53,228 bases of DNA. Source: Candidatus Peribacteria bacterium (GTDB taxonomy: Bacteria; Patescibacteriota; Gracilibacteria; Peribacterales; Peribacteraceae). Below are positions 8,845 to 17,407 of the stretch, in pieces (positions within the stretch are counted from its first letter, which is position 1; each line of letters begins with the position of its first letter). The notes below the pieces were generated by a model. The model saw nothing but the letters and a program-made list of their open reading frames with translations, made no database searches and had not been told where the DNA came from. Where the stretch lies: contig JAQBQQ010000019.1 in assembly GCA_028286915.1 (NCBI GenBank), forward strand, positions 1 to 53,228, written 5' to 3'. Made by a program: the position numbers and the translations under genes.

Positions 8845-10575
8845 TTATTGCTCATCCACAGAACACTCAACGGCCAACCCGATGGTGCGCTCGGCAGAAG
8901 CGCCGCTGTCGGCACCTTTGGCGCCAACAATAAAGCTGTGAGAATCACCACCGGTTTTGGGAGCTTTGACTGTGAATGCGACAGCGCCTTCATTGTCGGC
9001 GGTTGCGGTAGTCATTACTACGCCATCCACCAGGCCCTGAACGGATTCACCGGGCGCAAAACCCTGGCCTTTTACTTTTACTGCTTTTTTAGGTGGTACG
9101 TACCAACTGTCAGGATCAATGAAGGCATCAAAGCCACCAAGGCCCAGAGACAATGTGGTGGAAGCTTTACTGGCATCACCGGTAAATGTGTAATCCAGAC
9201 TGCCTTTTGCATTTAACGGAATTTTGATGGCGTCCGGTGCCTCAAATGCGCCAAGGCTGTCTGCGGTAAAATCCATAATGAATGTTCCCGCACCATTGGT
9301 GAGTTTCACTTTCTCATCCGGCGCAAAACCGGTCCCGCTAAAGCCGATTTTCTGACCGGGCAACGCCCAAAAAGTGGATGGCGTAATGCCGGGTGAAAAC
9401 CCGCCGACGGAAATGGAGAATGAAACCGTGGCGCCGCTGGTCATGCCTTTCAGGCGGAAATCCTGCGCACCTTCGGCGCCGAACGGCAGCTTGATGGCAT
9501 TGTCAGCCGACACGTTGCCCTTGCCATCAGCCGTAAAACTGAAGAGCGTGGCATCGGTCGCGCTTAGTAATGTAACTTTCTCATCCGGCGCAAAGCCACT
9601 GCCAGAAATACCGATTGTCTGTCCCGGCACGCCAAAGTACGCGGACGGAACGACGCCGGGCGAAAACCCGCCGATAGAAATGGAGAATGACGCAATGGCG
9701 CCGCTGGTCATGCCTTTCAGCCGGAATTCCAGCGAATTTTCCGCACCATACGGCAGCTTTAGGGCGCTATCAGCCGAGACATTGCCCATGCCATCAGCCG
9801 TTACAGTAGAGAGTTCCGTACCGGCGGCATTTATCAGTTTTACTGTTTCACCGGGCGAAAAGCCGCTGCCCGATACGCCAATAGTCTGGCCCGGCACGCC
9901 AAAATAGGCGGACGGAACGGCGCCGGGGAAGAAGCCTCCCACAGTGACAGTGAATTCTGTTACCGAGCCGCTCATCTGGCCCGTAAGGTGGTACGTAAGA
10001 CTATTGCCTGCGGCACTTAATGGAACAGTAACGGCGCCGGCCACACTAAAACTGCCGGCCTTATCGGCATGAAGCGTGGCGATTGATTCACTGGAGCCGC
10101 CTACCGTGACAAAGATATCTTCATTCGGCGCAAAGTTGGTACCGCTCAGGCCAAGCTTCTGGCCCGGAAGCAGCCACCACTCGGACGGCGACGCGTCGGG
10201 CGAGAAACCATTGATATAAAAAGCAGTGCGCACGTCCGTACCACCGGGAATGGCAGCTATGACCGGGTAGGAACCGGCCGGCCGCTGGGGCACGGTAATC
10301 GCCGGACTGGTGAATGAGCCATCTTCCGCAACCGTGGCATTCACAGTCACGCCCTGGAGCGTAACGGGAATACTGTCGCCGGCGTGAAAGCCGGAACCGG
10401 TTACCGTTAGTCCGCTACCCGGGCTGCCCGAATACACATCCAATACAATATATTCTCCTGCGGCATATGCCATGTGAACCGCGGAGGTAGCAGCGGTGCC
10501 GACAGTCGTGCAAAAAATAATAGTCGCCATAGCCCCGGCGCGCAGCCTGGCTGGCCGCCAAACATTCTCAAACAT
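8845..10575 (-). CDS. Secreted protein of tandem ~89-aa Ig-like (IPT/TIG-type) repeats
   Basis: 576 aa from MFENVW, chosen because a signal peptide ending in AYAAG follows; the 74 earlier track codons are unlike protein. The rest is about six tandem modules of roughly 89 residues, each carrying GGF-x-PG, a P-S-x-(Y/F)-x-x-x-PGQ turn, G-x-SG-x-GF-x-P-x-E and a TADG-x-G-x-x-S strand. This resembles the IPT/TIG or bacterial Ig fold common in surface proteins. Two central modules are nearly identical at DNA level, pointing to recent duplication. No sorting motif or membrane tail is seen; the end is acidic (ECSVDEQ). Probable cell-surface or matrix protein of unknown partner. It is divergent from the histidine kinase gene. 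Confidence 0.82.
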   Translation of the reverse strand: MFENVWRPARLRAGAMATIIFCTTVGTAATSAVHMAYAAGEYIVLDVYSGSPGSGLTVTGSGFHAGDSIPVTLQGVTVNATVAEDGSFTSPAITVPQRPAGSYPVIAAIPGGTDVRTAFYINGFSPDASPSEWWLLPGQKLGLSGTNFAPNEDIFVTVGGSSESIATLHADKAGSFSVAGAVTVPLSAAGNSLTYHLTGQMSGSVTEFTVTVGGFFPGAVPSAYFGVPGQTIGVSGSGFSPGETVKLINAAGTELSTVTADGMGNVSADSALKLPYGAENSLEFRLKGMTSGAIASFSISIGGFSPGVVPSAYFGVPGQTIGISGSGFAPDEKVTLLSATDATLFSFTADGKGNVSADNAIKLPFGAEGAQDFRLKGMTSGATVSFSISVGGFSPGITPSTFWALPGQKIGFSGTGFAPDEKVKLTNGAGTFIMDFTADSLGAFEAPDAIKIPLNAKGSLDYTFTGDASKASTTLSLGLGGFDAFIDPDSWYVPPKKAVKVKGQGFAPGESVQGLVDGVVMTTATADNEGAVAFTVKAPKTGGDSHSFIVGAKGADSGASAERTIGLAVECSVDEQ

Positions 10576-10787
10576 ACAAAAGTGGGTAAATAATGAAGAG
10601 TGAATACTCACTGGGGACGCAATGTCTGTATAATCATTACCGCGATTCGTTTGCCGAACAATAAAAAGCGGTTCAGAACCGTAACTGAAACAGACAGACA
10701 GAGCATGCCGGCCCGGACCGGCCAAAAAATAAAAAATACGGCAACCGAATACCCGCTCCAGGCTTAGAACCAAGCCATATTTGCTGA

Positions 10788-10816
10788 TTCCATACAACGT
10801 AAAAATATGCTATAAT
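10788..10816 (+). promoter_or_regulatory. Extended -10 promoter of the histidine kinase
   Basis: TTCCAT, 17 bases, perfect TATAAT preceded by TGC (extended -10). The ATG at 10827 lies 10 bases after the -10, so the mRNA has at most a few leader bases. Confidence 0.75.
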
Positions 10817-10826
10817 AGTTAGATTT

Positions 10827-11621
10827 ATGACAGATATCACTCTTATCCTGTTCGCCATCGTTATCGGCTTTCTGCTCGTGGTCGTTGCCATAGAGCGATC
10901 AGCTCATCAGCGGTTAAAGCGGGAAAGCGTCGATAACAACATGATGGTGGCCCTGCTGTCGCACCGTTTGCGCACGCCGCTTGGGAGTATCAAGTGGCAT
11001 GTGGAAATGCTGCTCGACAGCAACTTTGGCAAACTGCAGATTTCCCAATTGGAATTATTGAATCAGATTAACCACGGCATAGGCGACGCCATCGGCATTC
11101 TCAATGTATTTCTTGAATCGGCACGCATAGAGCGCGGTGCCATAAGCGCCAACAGCAAGTCGGTGGATTTATGGAAAGCCGTTGATACCACCGTTTCAAA
11201 CCTGGAGAAAACAATGAAAAAGAAACACACTGTTATTCGTGAATTTGATACGTCCAAGCTGACAATCGTCCAGATGGATCCGCTGCTGCTGCATATGATT
11301 CTGGAAGTGATACTGCATAACGCAATTCTGTACACGCCGGAAAACGGCACCATTACCATTGCGAGCAAGGAGCAGGCGCACAGTATTGTTCTGTCCGTAC
11401 GCGACACGGGAATCGGCATGACAGCCGACGAGCAGAAACACTTGTTCAGCAAATTCTTCCGGGCTAAAAAGGCACAGGCAATAGATACTAATGGCAACGG
11501 CCTGGGGCTGTATCTGGTAAAAGAAGTTCTGCTGCATGCCGGCGGTTCTATCCGCTGCGAATCAGAAGCAAATGCCGGAAGTTGCTTTATTATCGAATTC
11601 CCCAGCGCCGTCGAAGCATAA
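10827..11621 (+). CDS. Membrane sensor histidine kinase
   Basis: 264 aa. One N-terminal membrane helix (about 3-22) is followed directly by the dimerisation/phosphoacceptor domain, with H46 in LLSHRLRTPL. The catalytic domain shows the N box (HNAILYTPE), G1 (DTGIGM), F box (FSKFFRA) and G2 (GNGLGLYLVKE). There is no extracytoplasmic sensor domain, so the input must come through the membrane helix or partner proteins. No response regulator is encoded on the same strand. The closest candidate partner is the stand-alone receiver gene that converges on it (11688-12053). Adjacent to the che operon, so crosstalk with it is possible (inference). Confidence 0.92.
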   Translation: MTDITLILFAIVIGFLLVVVAIERSAHQRLKRESVDNNMMVALLSHRLRTPLGSIKWHVEMLLDSNFGKLQISQLELLNQINHGIGDAIGILNVFLESARIERGAISANSKSVDLWKAVDTTVSNLEKTMKKKHTVIREFDTSKLTIVQMDPLLLHMILEVILHNAILYTPENGTITIASKEQAHSIVLSVRDTGIGMTADEQKHLFSKFFRAKKAQAIDTNGNGLGLYLVKEVLLHAGGSIRCESEANAGSCFIIEFPSAVEA

Positions 11622-11687
11622 ACAAACCGGCTGTTACGCTAAGCGGAAATGATGCATGGCAGGCATACCGAAGTCCGGCGTACGTTT

Positions 11688-12053
11688 TCAGGCCGGTAAA
11701 TACTTTGATACCATTGCTGCCAGTCCTTCCAAATCCGTGCTGCTTTTATTGTAAAAATCCGTCGCACCCAAAGCCCGGCATTTTTCCTGATCGACCGTGC
11801 CGCCTACATTGGACAGAATGATGATGGGGAAATGACATCCTTTGTCTTTCAGCTTCTGCAACACGCCAAACCCATCCAGTTTCGGCATGAGCAGATCCAG
11901 CACCAGTATGCCCGGCTCGCCTGCCTCCACGGCAGCCAGTACAGCTTCTCCGTCGTGGTAAATTTCGACTGCGCGGTCCGGCCCGTTGAGCGTAAGGCGG
12001 TACATCTGTGTGAGGAATTCATCGTCATCAACAATAAAAATGCGGTTTGTCAT
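11688..12053 (-). CDS. Single-domain response regulator (CheY-like receiver)
   Basis: 121 aa from MTNRIF; 19 ORF-track codons upstream are dropped because they run into the pyrimidine-rich leader (TTTTCCTTCTTTTCTT) of this start. Receiver landmarks: acidic pair in VDDDEF, phosphoacceptor D53 in LVLDLLMP, switch Ser in IILSN, and the conserved Lys in YNKSS. No output domain. It lies 33 bases downstream of cheD on the same strand, so it may be the last gene of the che operon, and it converges on the histidine kinase. Partner choice between CheA and that kinase cannot be decided from sequence. Confidence 0.9.
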   Translation of the reverse strand: MTNRIFIVDDDEFLTQMYRLTLNGPDRAVEIYHDGEAVLAAVEAGEPGILVLDLLMPKLDGFGVLQKLKDKGCHFPIIILSNVGGTVDQEKCRALGATDFYNKSSTDLEGLAAMVSKYLPA

Positions 12054-12085
12054 AAGAAAAGAAGGAAAATAGAAATCAGAAACTA

Positions 12086-12550
12086 TTACATGTGGGTTTC
12101 TATGGAACAAATGCCTGAGGCCAGATCAAAACGTACCGAACGTCCCACGCTGCCGCCGGTTTCTTCCGCCGTCAACGTGATGCCCTGTTCATGCAGAAGC
12201 TCGCGGGCTTTGGCAATATTTTGCGCGCCGATTCCGTGTTCGGCATCGCCGAACAGCGAAAACATATGTGCGCCGCCGGCAATTTTTGCAACCAACCGGT
12301 CACGCCTGGCGCCGGTGCCGATGAGATCATGAATCAATGCGGTAATGGACGTATCCACGTAACGAAAACCGCCATCATCGGACGCGGTAGCGGGCTTGCT
12401 TGGCAAAATGGCATGAACCATGCCGCCTGTTCTGGTAACCGGATCATAAATAATCACCACAACGCACGAGCCGACGCCAACCGTCTCCAGCACTTCGGGT
12501 GCGGAAGCGATTTTTAGCTCGCCCATGGAGATGGAAACGACGTGATTCAC
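12086..12550 (-). CDS. cheD: CheD chemoreceptor glutamine deamidase
   Basis: 154 aa. CheD deamidates glutamines on chemoreceptors and, in Bacillus-type systems, is a partner of the CheC phosphatase. The catalytic Cys is visible in GVGSC, followed by the active-site His in VHAILP. Other family marks are a KIAGGAHMF segment and an IGAQN turn. Its ATG overlaps the cheC stop by the ATGA arrangement, so the two are translationally coupled, matching the known CheC-CheD complex. The presence of CheC and CheD places this system with the Bacillus/Thermotoga/archaeal type of adaptation rather than the E. coli type. Confidence 0.93.
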   Translation of the reverse strand: MNHVVSISMGELKIASAPEVLETVGVGSCVVVIIYDPVTRTGGMVHAILPSKPATASDDGGFRYVDTSITALIHDLIGTGARRDRLVAKIAGGAHMFSLFGDAEHGIGAQNIAKARELLHEQGITLTAEETGGSVGRSVRFDLASGICSIETHM

Positions 12551-13152
12551 GGTATGAGTTTTGTAGTGGCATCCAGAATTTTCTGCGTTGAAGACGGGTC
12601 GAACAGAAAGAAAATCTTTCCATCGGCATCCAATTCTTTAATCATAAAATTCACTTCCGATATCAGCACTTTTTCGGATGATTTGCCGATTTCAGCGAGC
12701 GCACTGGTGATAAGCGCTCCGGCCATGTCTGTCGCCGCATTGGGCACGGACTGAATGAAACTCATTTTCAAAAAATTACCGAGTGATGTAAGGCAGGAGC
12801 CGGCCAGCACATTCCCCACTTCGCGCAGGGCGGCGCGATCAATCTCTGTTAAGAGGGCATGTTCTTTACGCATCAAAAGATAGGCGATTTTTAAGGCGCT
12901 TTCACGCGGAAACATAAGCAGCATGACTCCCGGCGCATCGCCAAGAACCTGCACAAGCACGACCGACATAATGTCATCCGGCTTGCCGGTGAATACCGAA
13001 ACCGCTTCCACGCGAATGAGCTCCAGACGCGGCGTGGAAATATCCACCTTCATGTCCGTCATTTGAGAAAGCGCGTTGGCCGCATGGCCGGCGCCGATAT
13101 TCATGGCTTCCATGAGAGCATCTTTACCGAGGGGAGAAAGGGTAACTTCCAT
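12547..13152 (-). CDS. cheC: CheC-type CheY-P phosphatase
   Basis: 201 aa from MEVTLS; the 37 track codons before it overlap cheA and are rejected. Two CheC active-site helices are present. The first, D-x3-E-x2-N with Pro exactly 22 residues later, matches the family rule fully (DALMEAMN ... P). The second keeps E-x2-N and the Pro spacing (EVGN ... P), but its first acidic/Ser position is Ala. CheC proteins hydrolyse CheY-P and bind CheD, which is encoded immediately downstream with an ATGA overlap. The leader before the ATG is pyrimidine-rich (ATTTCCCCCATTTT). Confidence 0.93.
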   Translation of the reverse strand: MEVTLSPLGKDALMEAMNIGAGHAANALSQMTDMKVDISTPRLELIRVEAVSVFTGKPDDIMSVVLVQVLGDAPGVMLLMFPRESALKIAYLLMRKEHALLTEIDRAALREVGNVLAGSCLTSLGNFLKMSFIQSVPNAATDMAGALITSALAEIGKSSEKVLISEVNFMIKELDADGKIFFLFDPSSTQKILDATTKLIP

Positions 13153-13168
13153 AAAATGGGGGAAATGG

Positions 13169-14770
13169 TTATGTAACGGGAATAGAAAAAGCATGCTGTA
13201 TGAGAGCGGGTACGTCCAGTACAAGCGCAATCTTTCCATCGCCCAGCGGCGAACAGCCGGCATACAAATTCGCGGAGCGTAACGGCGACGTAAGCGGCTT
13301 CATCATCATTTCCTGATTGCGGATAATTTCGTCAACCGCAATGCCAAACCGGCGATTGCCGTCACTCAGTACCAAAACAGACCGCGGCTCCTCGATGGCT
13401 TCTGTATCCTTATGAAGAAGCGTGGCCAGCGAACGAACCGGTAACGGCTGGCCCTCAATATCCAACACTCTCTTTCCCATCATATGCATGGTATCTGCAG
13501 AAGATAATTGCAAAAGACGATCCACATGAACGAACGGCACGCCGTAGACGCCTTCGCCTACCCGGACAAGAATGATGGGAATAATGGAAAGCTGCAACGG
13601 CAACGCCAGCTCGAACCGCTTGCCGCCCGCTTGCCGTACAAGTGATAAATGACCGCCCAGACCATCGGTTATCTGCTTCACGGCGGACAGCCCGACGCCG
13701 CGGCCGGATACCATACTCACCGTCTGGCTGCTGGAAAAGCGGGAGGAACACAGCAAATCAAGAATGGTTTCTTCGGTTATACTCTCAATTTCATCGTCGC
13801 TGAAGCCGCGATTTTTTGAAAGTTTCTTCAGCTCATTAAGCTCGATTGCCTGGCCGTCATCTTCCACGCTCACGACGACAAAACCTGTCTCGCCGCGAAC
13901 CGAAAGCGTAACCGTTCCCTGTTCCGGCTTGCCGGCTTTCAGGCGCTCGGCCGGTGTTTCAATGCCATGATCAACGGCGTTGCGAAGAAGATGCACCAGC
14001 GGAGTCACCAGATGATCCACAATTGATTTATCCAGTGAAATATCCGTCCCCTGCATGGTGAACGTGACTTCTTTGAGCTGGCTTCTGGCCGTATCGCGGA
14101 CAAGGCGCGGCAGACGGGCAAACGCCTGATCCAATGGAATAAGCCGGCTTTCATTTACCTGGATGAGCAACTCCTGCGTATTCTTTTCCAGGCGGGAGAC
14201 AAGCGGATCCAAATCCAGAACATACTGCGGCTGATCGGCCAGTGTACGGAACTGCTGACGTAACAACGAAAGCTCGCCGGCCAGATCCAGAAGAAAGTCC
14301 AGCTTGCGGGCATCCACGCGGATATGAGGGAGCATGGAAAGCTCATCGGTGACGGCCTGCTCCGCTGCCGCCGGCGCGGCTTCTTCGGTATGGCCGCCGC
14401 TTGCGAGCACATGAAGATCCGGCAGTCCTTCAATGGTTTGGGGTTCGGCATTATTTTCTTCTACGTAGACGAGTGATTGCCGGAGAGCATCAATAGAACG
14501 CAGCGCCATATCAATGGCCGATGCATCAAGCGCGATTTTTCCGTCGCGCGCCGCACTAAAAACATCTTCCAGCAAATGAAACGCATCGGTAAGACGCACA
14601 AACTGCATGGTGGCCGCGGCGCCCTTGCATGAGTGACACAGACGCATGACTTCGGCATAACGGTTACTCGTTACGCCGTCTCTTTCCATAGCCAACAGCT
14701 GTTCTTCCACGGCCGCGCAATTATCGCGGCACTCCTGGAGAAACAATGAAAGATAGGGTGAGGTATCCAT
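13169..14770 (-). CDS. cheA: CheA chemotaxis histidine kinase without P2 domain
   Basis: 533 aa. P1 Hpt domain at the N-terminus, phosphoacceptor H46 in CHSCKGAAATM. A Gly/Ala/Glu linker of about 35 residues replaces the P2 CheY-docking domain. P3 dimerisation helices begin near 150. P4 has the N box (HLLRNAVDHG) and a good G2 motif (SGRGVGLSAV), but the G1 motif reads DDGQAI, lacking the second Gly of DDGxGI. P5 CheW-like domain follows (about 395-533). It phosphorylates CheY and CheB in the receptor array. Sits between cheB (3 bases) and cheC (16 bases) in the operon. The odd G1 may lower ATP affinity (inference). Confidence 0.95.
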   Translation of the reverse strand: MDTSPYLSLFLQECRDNCAAVEEQLLAMERDGVTSNRYAEVMRLCHSCKGAAATMQFVRLTDAFHLLEDVFSAARDGKIALDASAIDMALRSIDALRQSLVYVEENNAEPQTIEGLPDLHVLASGGHTEEAAPAAAEQAVTDELSMLPHIRVDARKLDFLLDLAGELSLLRQQFRTLADQPQYVLDLDPLVSRLEKNTQELLIQVNESRLIPLDQAFARLPRLVRDTARSQLKEVTFTMQGTDISLDKSIVDHLVTPLVHLLRNAVDHGIETPAERLKAGKPEQGTVTLSVRGETGFVVVSVEDDGQAIELNELKKLSKNRGFSDDEIESITEETILDLLCSSRFSSSQTVSMVSGRGVGLSAVKQITDGLGGHLSLVRQAGGKRFELALPLQLSIIPIILVRVGEGVYGVPFVHVDRLLQLSSADTMHMMGKRVLDIEGQPLPVRSLATLLHKDTEAIEEPRSVLVLSDGNRRFGIAVDEIIRNQEMMMKPLTSPLRSANLYAGCSPLGDGKIALVLDVPALIQHAFSIPVT

Positions 14771-14773
14771 GAA

Positions 14774-15835
14774 TTAAAAAAGAGAAACAGCGGAAGCAAC
14801 GCCGTGGGCCAGCTCATCGGGTGTCACTATACTATCAACGGTGGTCTGTCGTAACGCCGCCTGCACCATGCTGTCCACGACACAGGTCTGCGGGTCCTGA
14901 ACGATAGTCGTTCCGCCGCAGTTATGAATGGCAGCCATTCCCTCGGCGCCGTCCTCCCCCATGCCTGTTAAAAGAACGCCGACGATGGGGCCTTTATAGA
15001 CCCGGCTCGCGCTGGTCATGAGCGCGTCAATAGACGGCCGCATGCCATGGATCGGCTCGGTTTGAGACAGCCGCACGACTGGAATCTGGCGGTCATCTTC
15101 CATTTCCAGCACGACACGCATGTGAAAATTCCCGGGAGCAACCAGCGCAAGACCCGGCTTCAGACGCTCGCCATCCTGTGCCTCTTTTACTTTCATACAG
15201 CTGATACGGTCGATGCGGTCCGCCATGGTAGCCGTGAAATGTTCCGGCATGTGCTGTACGACAAGAACCGCGGCCGGCAAAGGACTGACAAGATCTGCAA
15301 AAAATTCTTCCAGAATCGGCGGCCCGCCGGTGGAGGCACCCATAAGAACCAACGGACATTCACCGGACCCCGGCCTGACAGACACAGTCTGCACTGGCTC
15401 ACGGAGAGGGCGGTTTCTTTTGAGCGCATCGCGACGGGATGAAGCCGCCGCTTTCACTTTGGCAATCATTTCTTTCTTCACTTTTTCCAAATCCAGTGAT
15501 AGCGGCCCGGATGGCTTGGTGACGCAATCAAAGGCTCCGGCATGCAGGCATTCCAGCATCATTTCCGCCTGATCCCGGCCGAATGCCGAGACCATCAGCA
15601 CAATCGGACGTGAATCACTGCCGTGCATCAAATGCCTGGTTGCCTCCAGGCCATTCAGCTTTGGCATTTCCAGATCCATGGTAATAACGTCCGGTTGCAG
15701 GCGCTTTGCCTCGGCGATTACCTGCTCTCCGTCACTCACCGAACCCACGACACGAATGTCCGGGTCCGACGATAAAATATCGCCGATAACCTTGCGCATG
15801 AGGAATGAATCATCGGCAATGAGTACGGTTATCAT
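14774..15835 (-). CDS. cheB: CheB receptor methylesterase/response regulator
   Basis: 353 aa. N-terminal receiver with the DD pair in IADDS and phosphoacceptor D54 in ITMDLEMP; about 40-residue linker; C-terminal methylesterase with Ser in MGASTGG, His in VVQHMPEHF and Asp in LLTGMGEDGAEG, a complete catalytic triad. It removes methyl groups (and can deamidate) on the chemoreceptor after phosphorylation by CheA. The counteracting methyltransferase CheR is not found anywhere in this window, so either it is encoded elsewhere or methylation is not used in the standard way. In the operon between cheY and cheA. Confidence 0.96.
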   Translation of the reverse strand: MITVLIADDSFLMRKVIGDILSSDPDIRVVGSVSDGEQVIAEAKRLQPDVITMDLEMPKLNGLEATRHLMHGSDSRPIVLMVSAFGRDQAEMMLECLHAGAFDCVTKPSGPLSLDLEKVKKEMIAKVKAAASSRRDALKRNRPLREPVQTVSVRPGSGECPLVLMGASTGGPPILEEFFADLVSPLPAAVLVVQHMPEHFTATMADRIDRISCMKVKEAQDGERLKPGLALVAPGNFHMRVVLEMEDDRQIPVVRLSQTEPIHGMRPSIDALMTSASRVYKGPIVGVLLTGMGEDGAEGMAAIHNCGGTTIVQDPQTCVVDSMVQAALRQTTVDSIVTPDELAHGVASAVSLF

Positions 15836-15847
15836 GGCAGAAAAAGG

Positions 15848-16207
15848 TTACACGCCCATGGCTTTCGTGACCGTATCAATCACCTGCTTCTCATCAAACG
15901 GCTTTACGATAAATGCCAAAGCGCCAAGACTCATGGCTTCCTGGATTATTTTATCCTGGCCAAGCGCGCTGATAATAATAACCTTTGCGGCTTTCAAGGC
16001 GCCGGTTTCGCGAAGCACTTCTATACCGCCTTTTTCCGGCATGACCAGATCCAGCAGCAGGAGATCAGGCTGATGCTCATGCCAGAGGCTCATGGCCTGA
16101 ACGCCCGTGCTCGCTTCAAAAAATTCAGTGCCCGGAAAAGCTTTTTCCAGCATGGTGCGGAGGATGGTCCGCATGAATTGAGAGTCGTCTGATAAAAGGA
16201 TTTTCAT
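15848..16207 (-). CDS. cheY: CheY chemotaxis response regulator
   Basis: 119 aa, receiver domain only. DD pair in LSDDSQFMR, phosphoacceptor D53 in LLLDLVMP, switch Ser in IIISALG, invariant Lys in IVKPFDE. The FMR and A-x-G-Q-D-K segments are typical of CheY of the Bacillus/Thermotoga type. It follows the 7TM gene by 17 bases and precedes cheB, so it is the obvious CheA output of this operon. With no flagellar gene seen, the target may be a type IV pilus motor (inference only). Confidence 0.93.
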   Translation of the reverse strand: MKILLSDDSQFMRTILRTMLEKAFPGTEFFEASTGVQAMSLWHEHQPDLLLLDLVMPEKGGIEVLRETGALKAAKVIIISALGQDKIIQEAMSLGALAFIVKPFDEKQVIDTVTKAMGV

Positions 16208-16224
16208 AATATGGGCAGAAAATA

Positions 16225-17070
16225 TTACGCGGCGCTACGGCTGACAAGCCTGTAGAGACGCAGGAAAGCAAAAGCGAACAGAACGTACGATGGTACGACA
16301 AAAATCAGTTCGACCTGTTCAATCATACTGGAAGGAATAGGAATCACTTTCCAGCTTTCAACAAGCAGCTCCCATAAGTGCTGGAGCGACATGAATCCAA
16401 TGGCAATAAGAAGCGGTGTCGATAATACTTTCGTCACGGCACCTACTTTGGTTCGCTGGAAAACGTAAAATGCGGCAATGCCGGCAAGCAGGAAGGCAAT
16501 AAAATGAATGATACCAAAAGCCTCCAACGCGGTTCCGCCAAAAATTTTCATATATGCCTCATCAATCTGCGCGGCAAATATAAAAACCAGCAAGGTGACG
16601 ACTGCGACAATGACGCTCCAGATAAGAATAATTTTATTGGTCACGGCGGACTGGCCTTCTTTTGACAATGTTACGAGTGACCGCGCGCCCATAATGAACG
16701 TGATCATGGCCAGATAGAAAATAATATGCCAACCCATGGCCATGCCGTCATCGGATATATGGATGATCCCGTTATTCACAAAAACAATAAAGAGCCGGCA
16801 TGCCCCCAGAAGAAGCGCCGCAACAATGAACGAGGAAAAAATAGTGCTCAATTCAGACGCACCATAACGGCCGATGACCAGTGCGAGAATAATAACGGAC
16901 GCGGCAATCATGGCCAGGTTCAGGACATCAACACCCAAAAACAGAAGATGATCCACTGACATTCCTCCTGTGTCGGCCATACCAGGCATCTCACTGGCAA
17001 ATGCAGGAATAGCGGTAAGCAATGCCGTAAGTCCCGAGAGAGAAAGAGACAGAGTACGAACGATTTTCAT
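16225..17070 (-). CDS. Signal peptide plus seven-helix membrane protein in the che operon (candidate sensor)
   Basis: 281 aa. A signal peptide (about 1-25, cleavage after AFA) and a Met/Gly-rich stretch (EMPGMADTGGM) are followed by seven hydrophobic segments of 20-28 residues, near 43-65, 73-98, 113-135, 147-170, 182-206, 217-240 and 251-275. Histidines lie within predicted helices in GWHIIF, IIHFIAF and SLQHLW, possible ligands for a metal, heme or quinone. The last helix has no Lys, so it is not a retinal rhodopsin. I do not recognise the family. It sits between a 95-aa unknown and cheY in the operon whose only receptor lacks a sensor domain, making it the best candidate for signal input. 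Confidence 0.8.
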   Translation of the reverse strand: MKIVRTLSLSLSGLTALLTAIPAFASEMPGMADTGGMSVDHLLFLGVDVLNLAMIAASVIILALVIGRYGASELSTIFSSFIVAALLLGACRLFIVFVNNGIIHISDDGMAMGWHIIFYLAMITFIMGARSLVTLSKEGQSAVTNKIILIWSVIVAVVTLLVFIFAAQIDEAYMKIFGGTALEAFGIIHFIAFLLAGIAAFYVFQRTKVGAVTKVLSTPLLIAIGFMSLQHLWELLVESWKVIPIPSSMIEQVELIFVVPSYVLFAFAFLRLYRLVSRSAA

Positions 17071-17098
17071 AAGAGTGAAGTAAATGGGTGGATAATAA

Positions 17099-17386
17099 TT
17101 AGGACAAAATAGTCGGAAGAAGCAGGTCGGCGTGAGCTTGACGCGTCACAGCCGAGGCTTGCTTGCAAAACTCTACGCCCATGGAACCGGAAAGTGCCTT
17201 GTACTGTTCAACAATTCCTTCCAGAATAGGAATCGCATTCGCCGGCATGGCTGTCACTTTGCCTGCATCATCGATTTCCAGACCGGCAACATTGCGCGCC
17301 CTGCGAATGGCTACCGGCAAACCGAGAACGGTTGCCTGCTTGGTAATAATCTGCTCGACGAGCTCGTAATAAGGATTCGTTGCCAT
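17099..17386 (-). CDS. Hypothetical 95-aa protein of the che operon
   Basis: Small soluble protein with no signal peptide. N-terminal helix (YYELVEQIITKQ), then ALGLPVA-like and VAGLEID strands, a central acidic turn, and a C-terminal helix pair reading LEGIVEQYKALSG and FCKQAS. The arrangement, with a single Cys in the last helix, looks like a complete small domain. Similar short proteins occur as add-on domains in regulatory proteins, but I cannot name this family. It lies between the MCP and 7TM genes with 21 and 28 bases of spacing, so it is almost certainly cotranscribed and may be an adaptor for the MCP or the 7TM protein. Its leader is a pyrimidine tract. Confidence 0.75.
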   Translation of the reverse strand: MATNPYYELVEQIITKQATVLGLPVAIRRARNVAGLEIDDAGKVTAMPANAIPILEGIVEQYKALSGSMGVEFCKQASAVTRQAHADLLLPTILS

Positions 17387-17407
17387 AAGAAGGAAGAGAA
17401 AAAAGTA

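Noticed and set aside
13169-14770. Frameshift or decay in cheA
   Set aside because: Despite the odd G1 box the frame is intact over 533 codons with all domains in order.
16225-17070. Sensory rhodopsin
   Set aside because: Seven helices, but no Lys in the last helix for retinal attachment and no rhodopsin motif.
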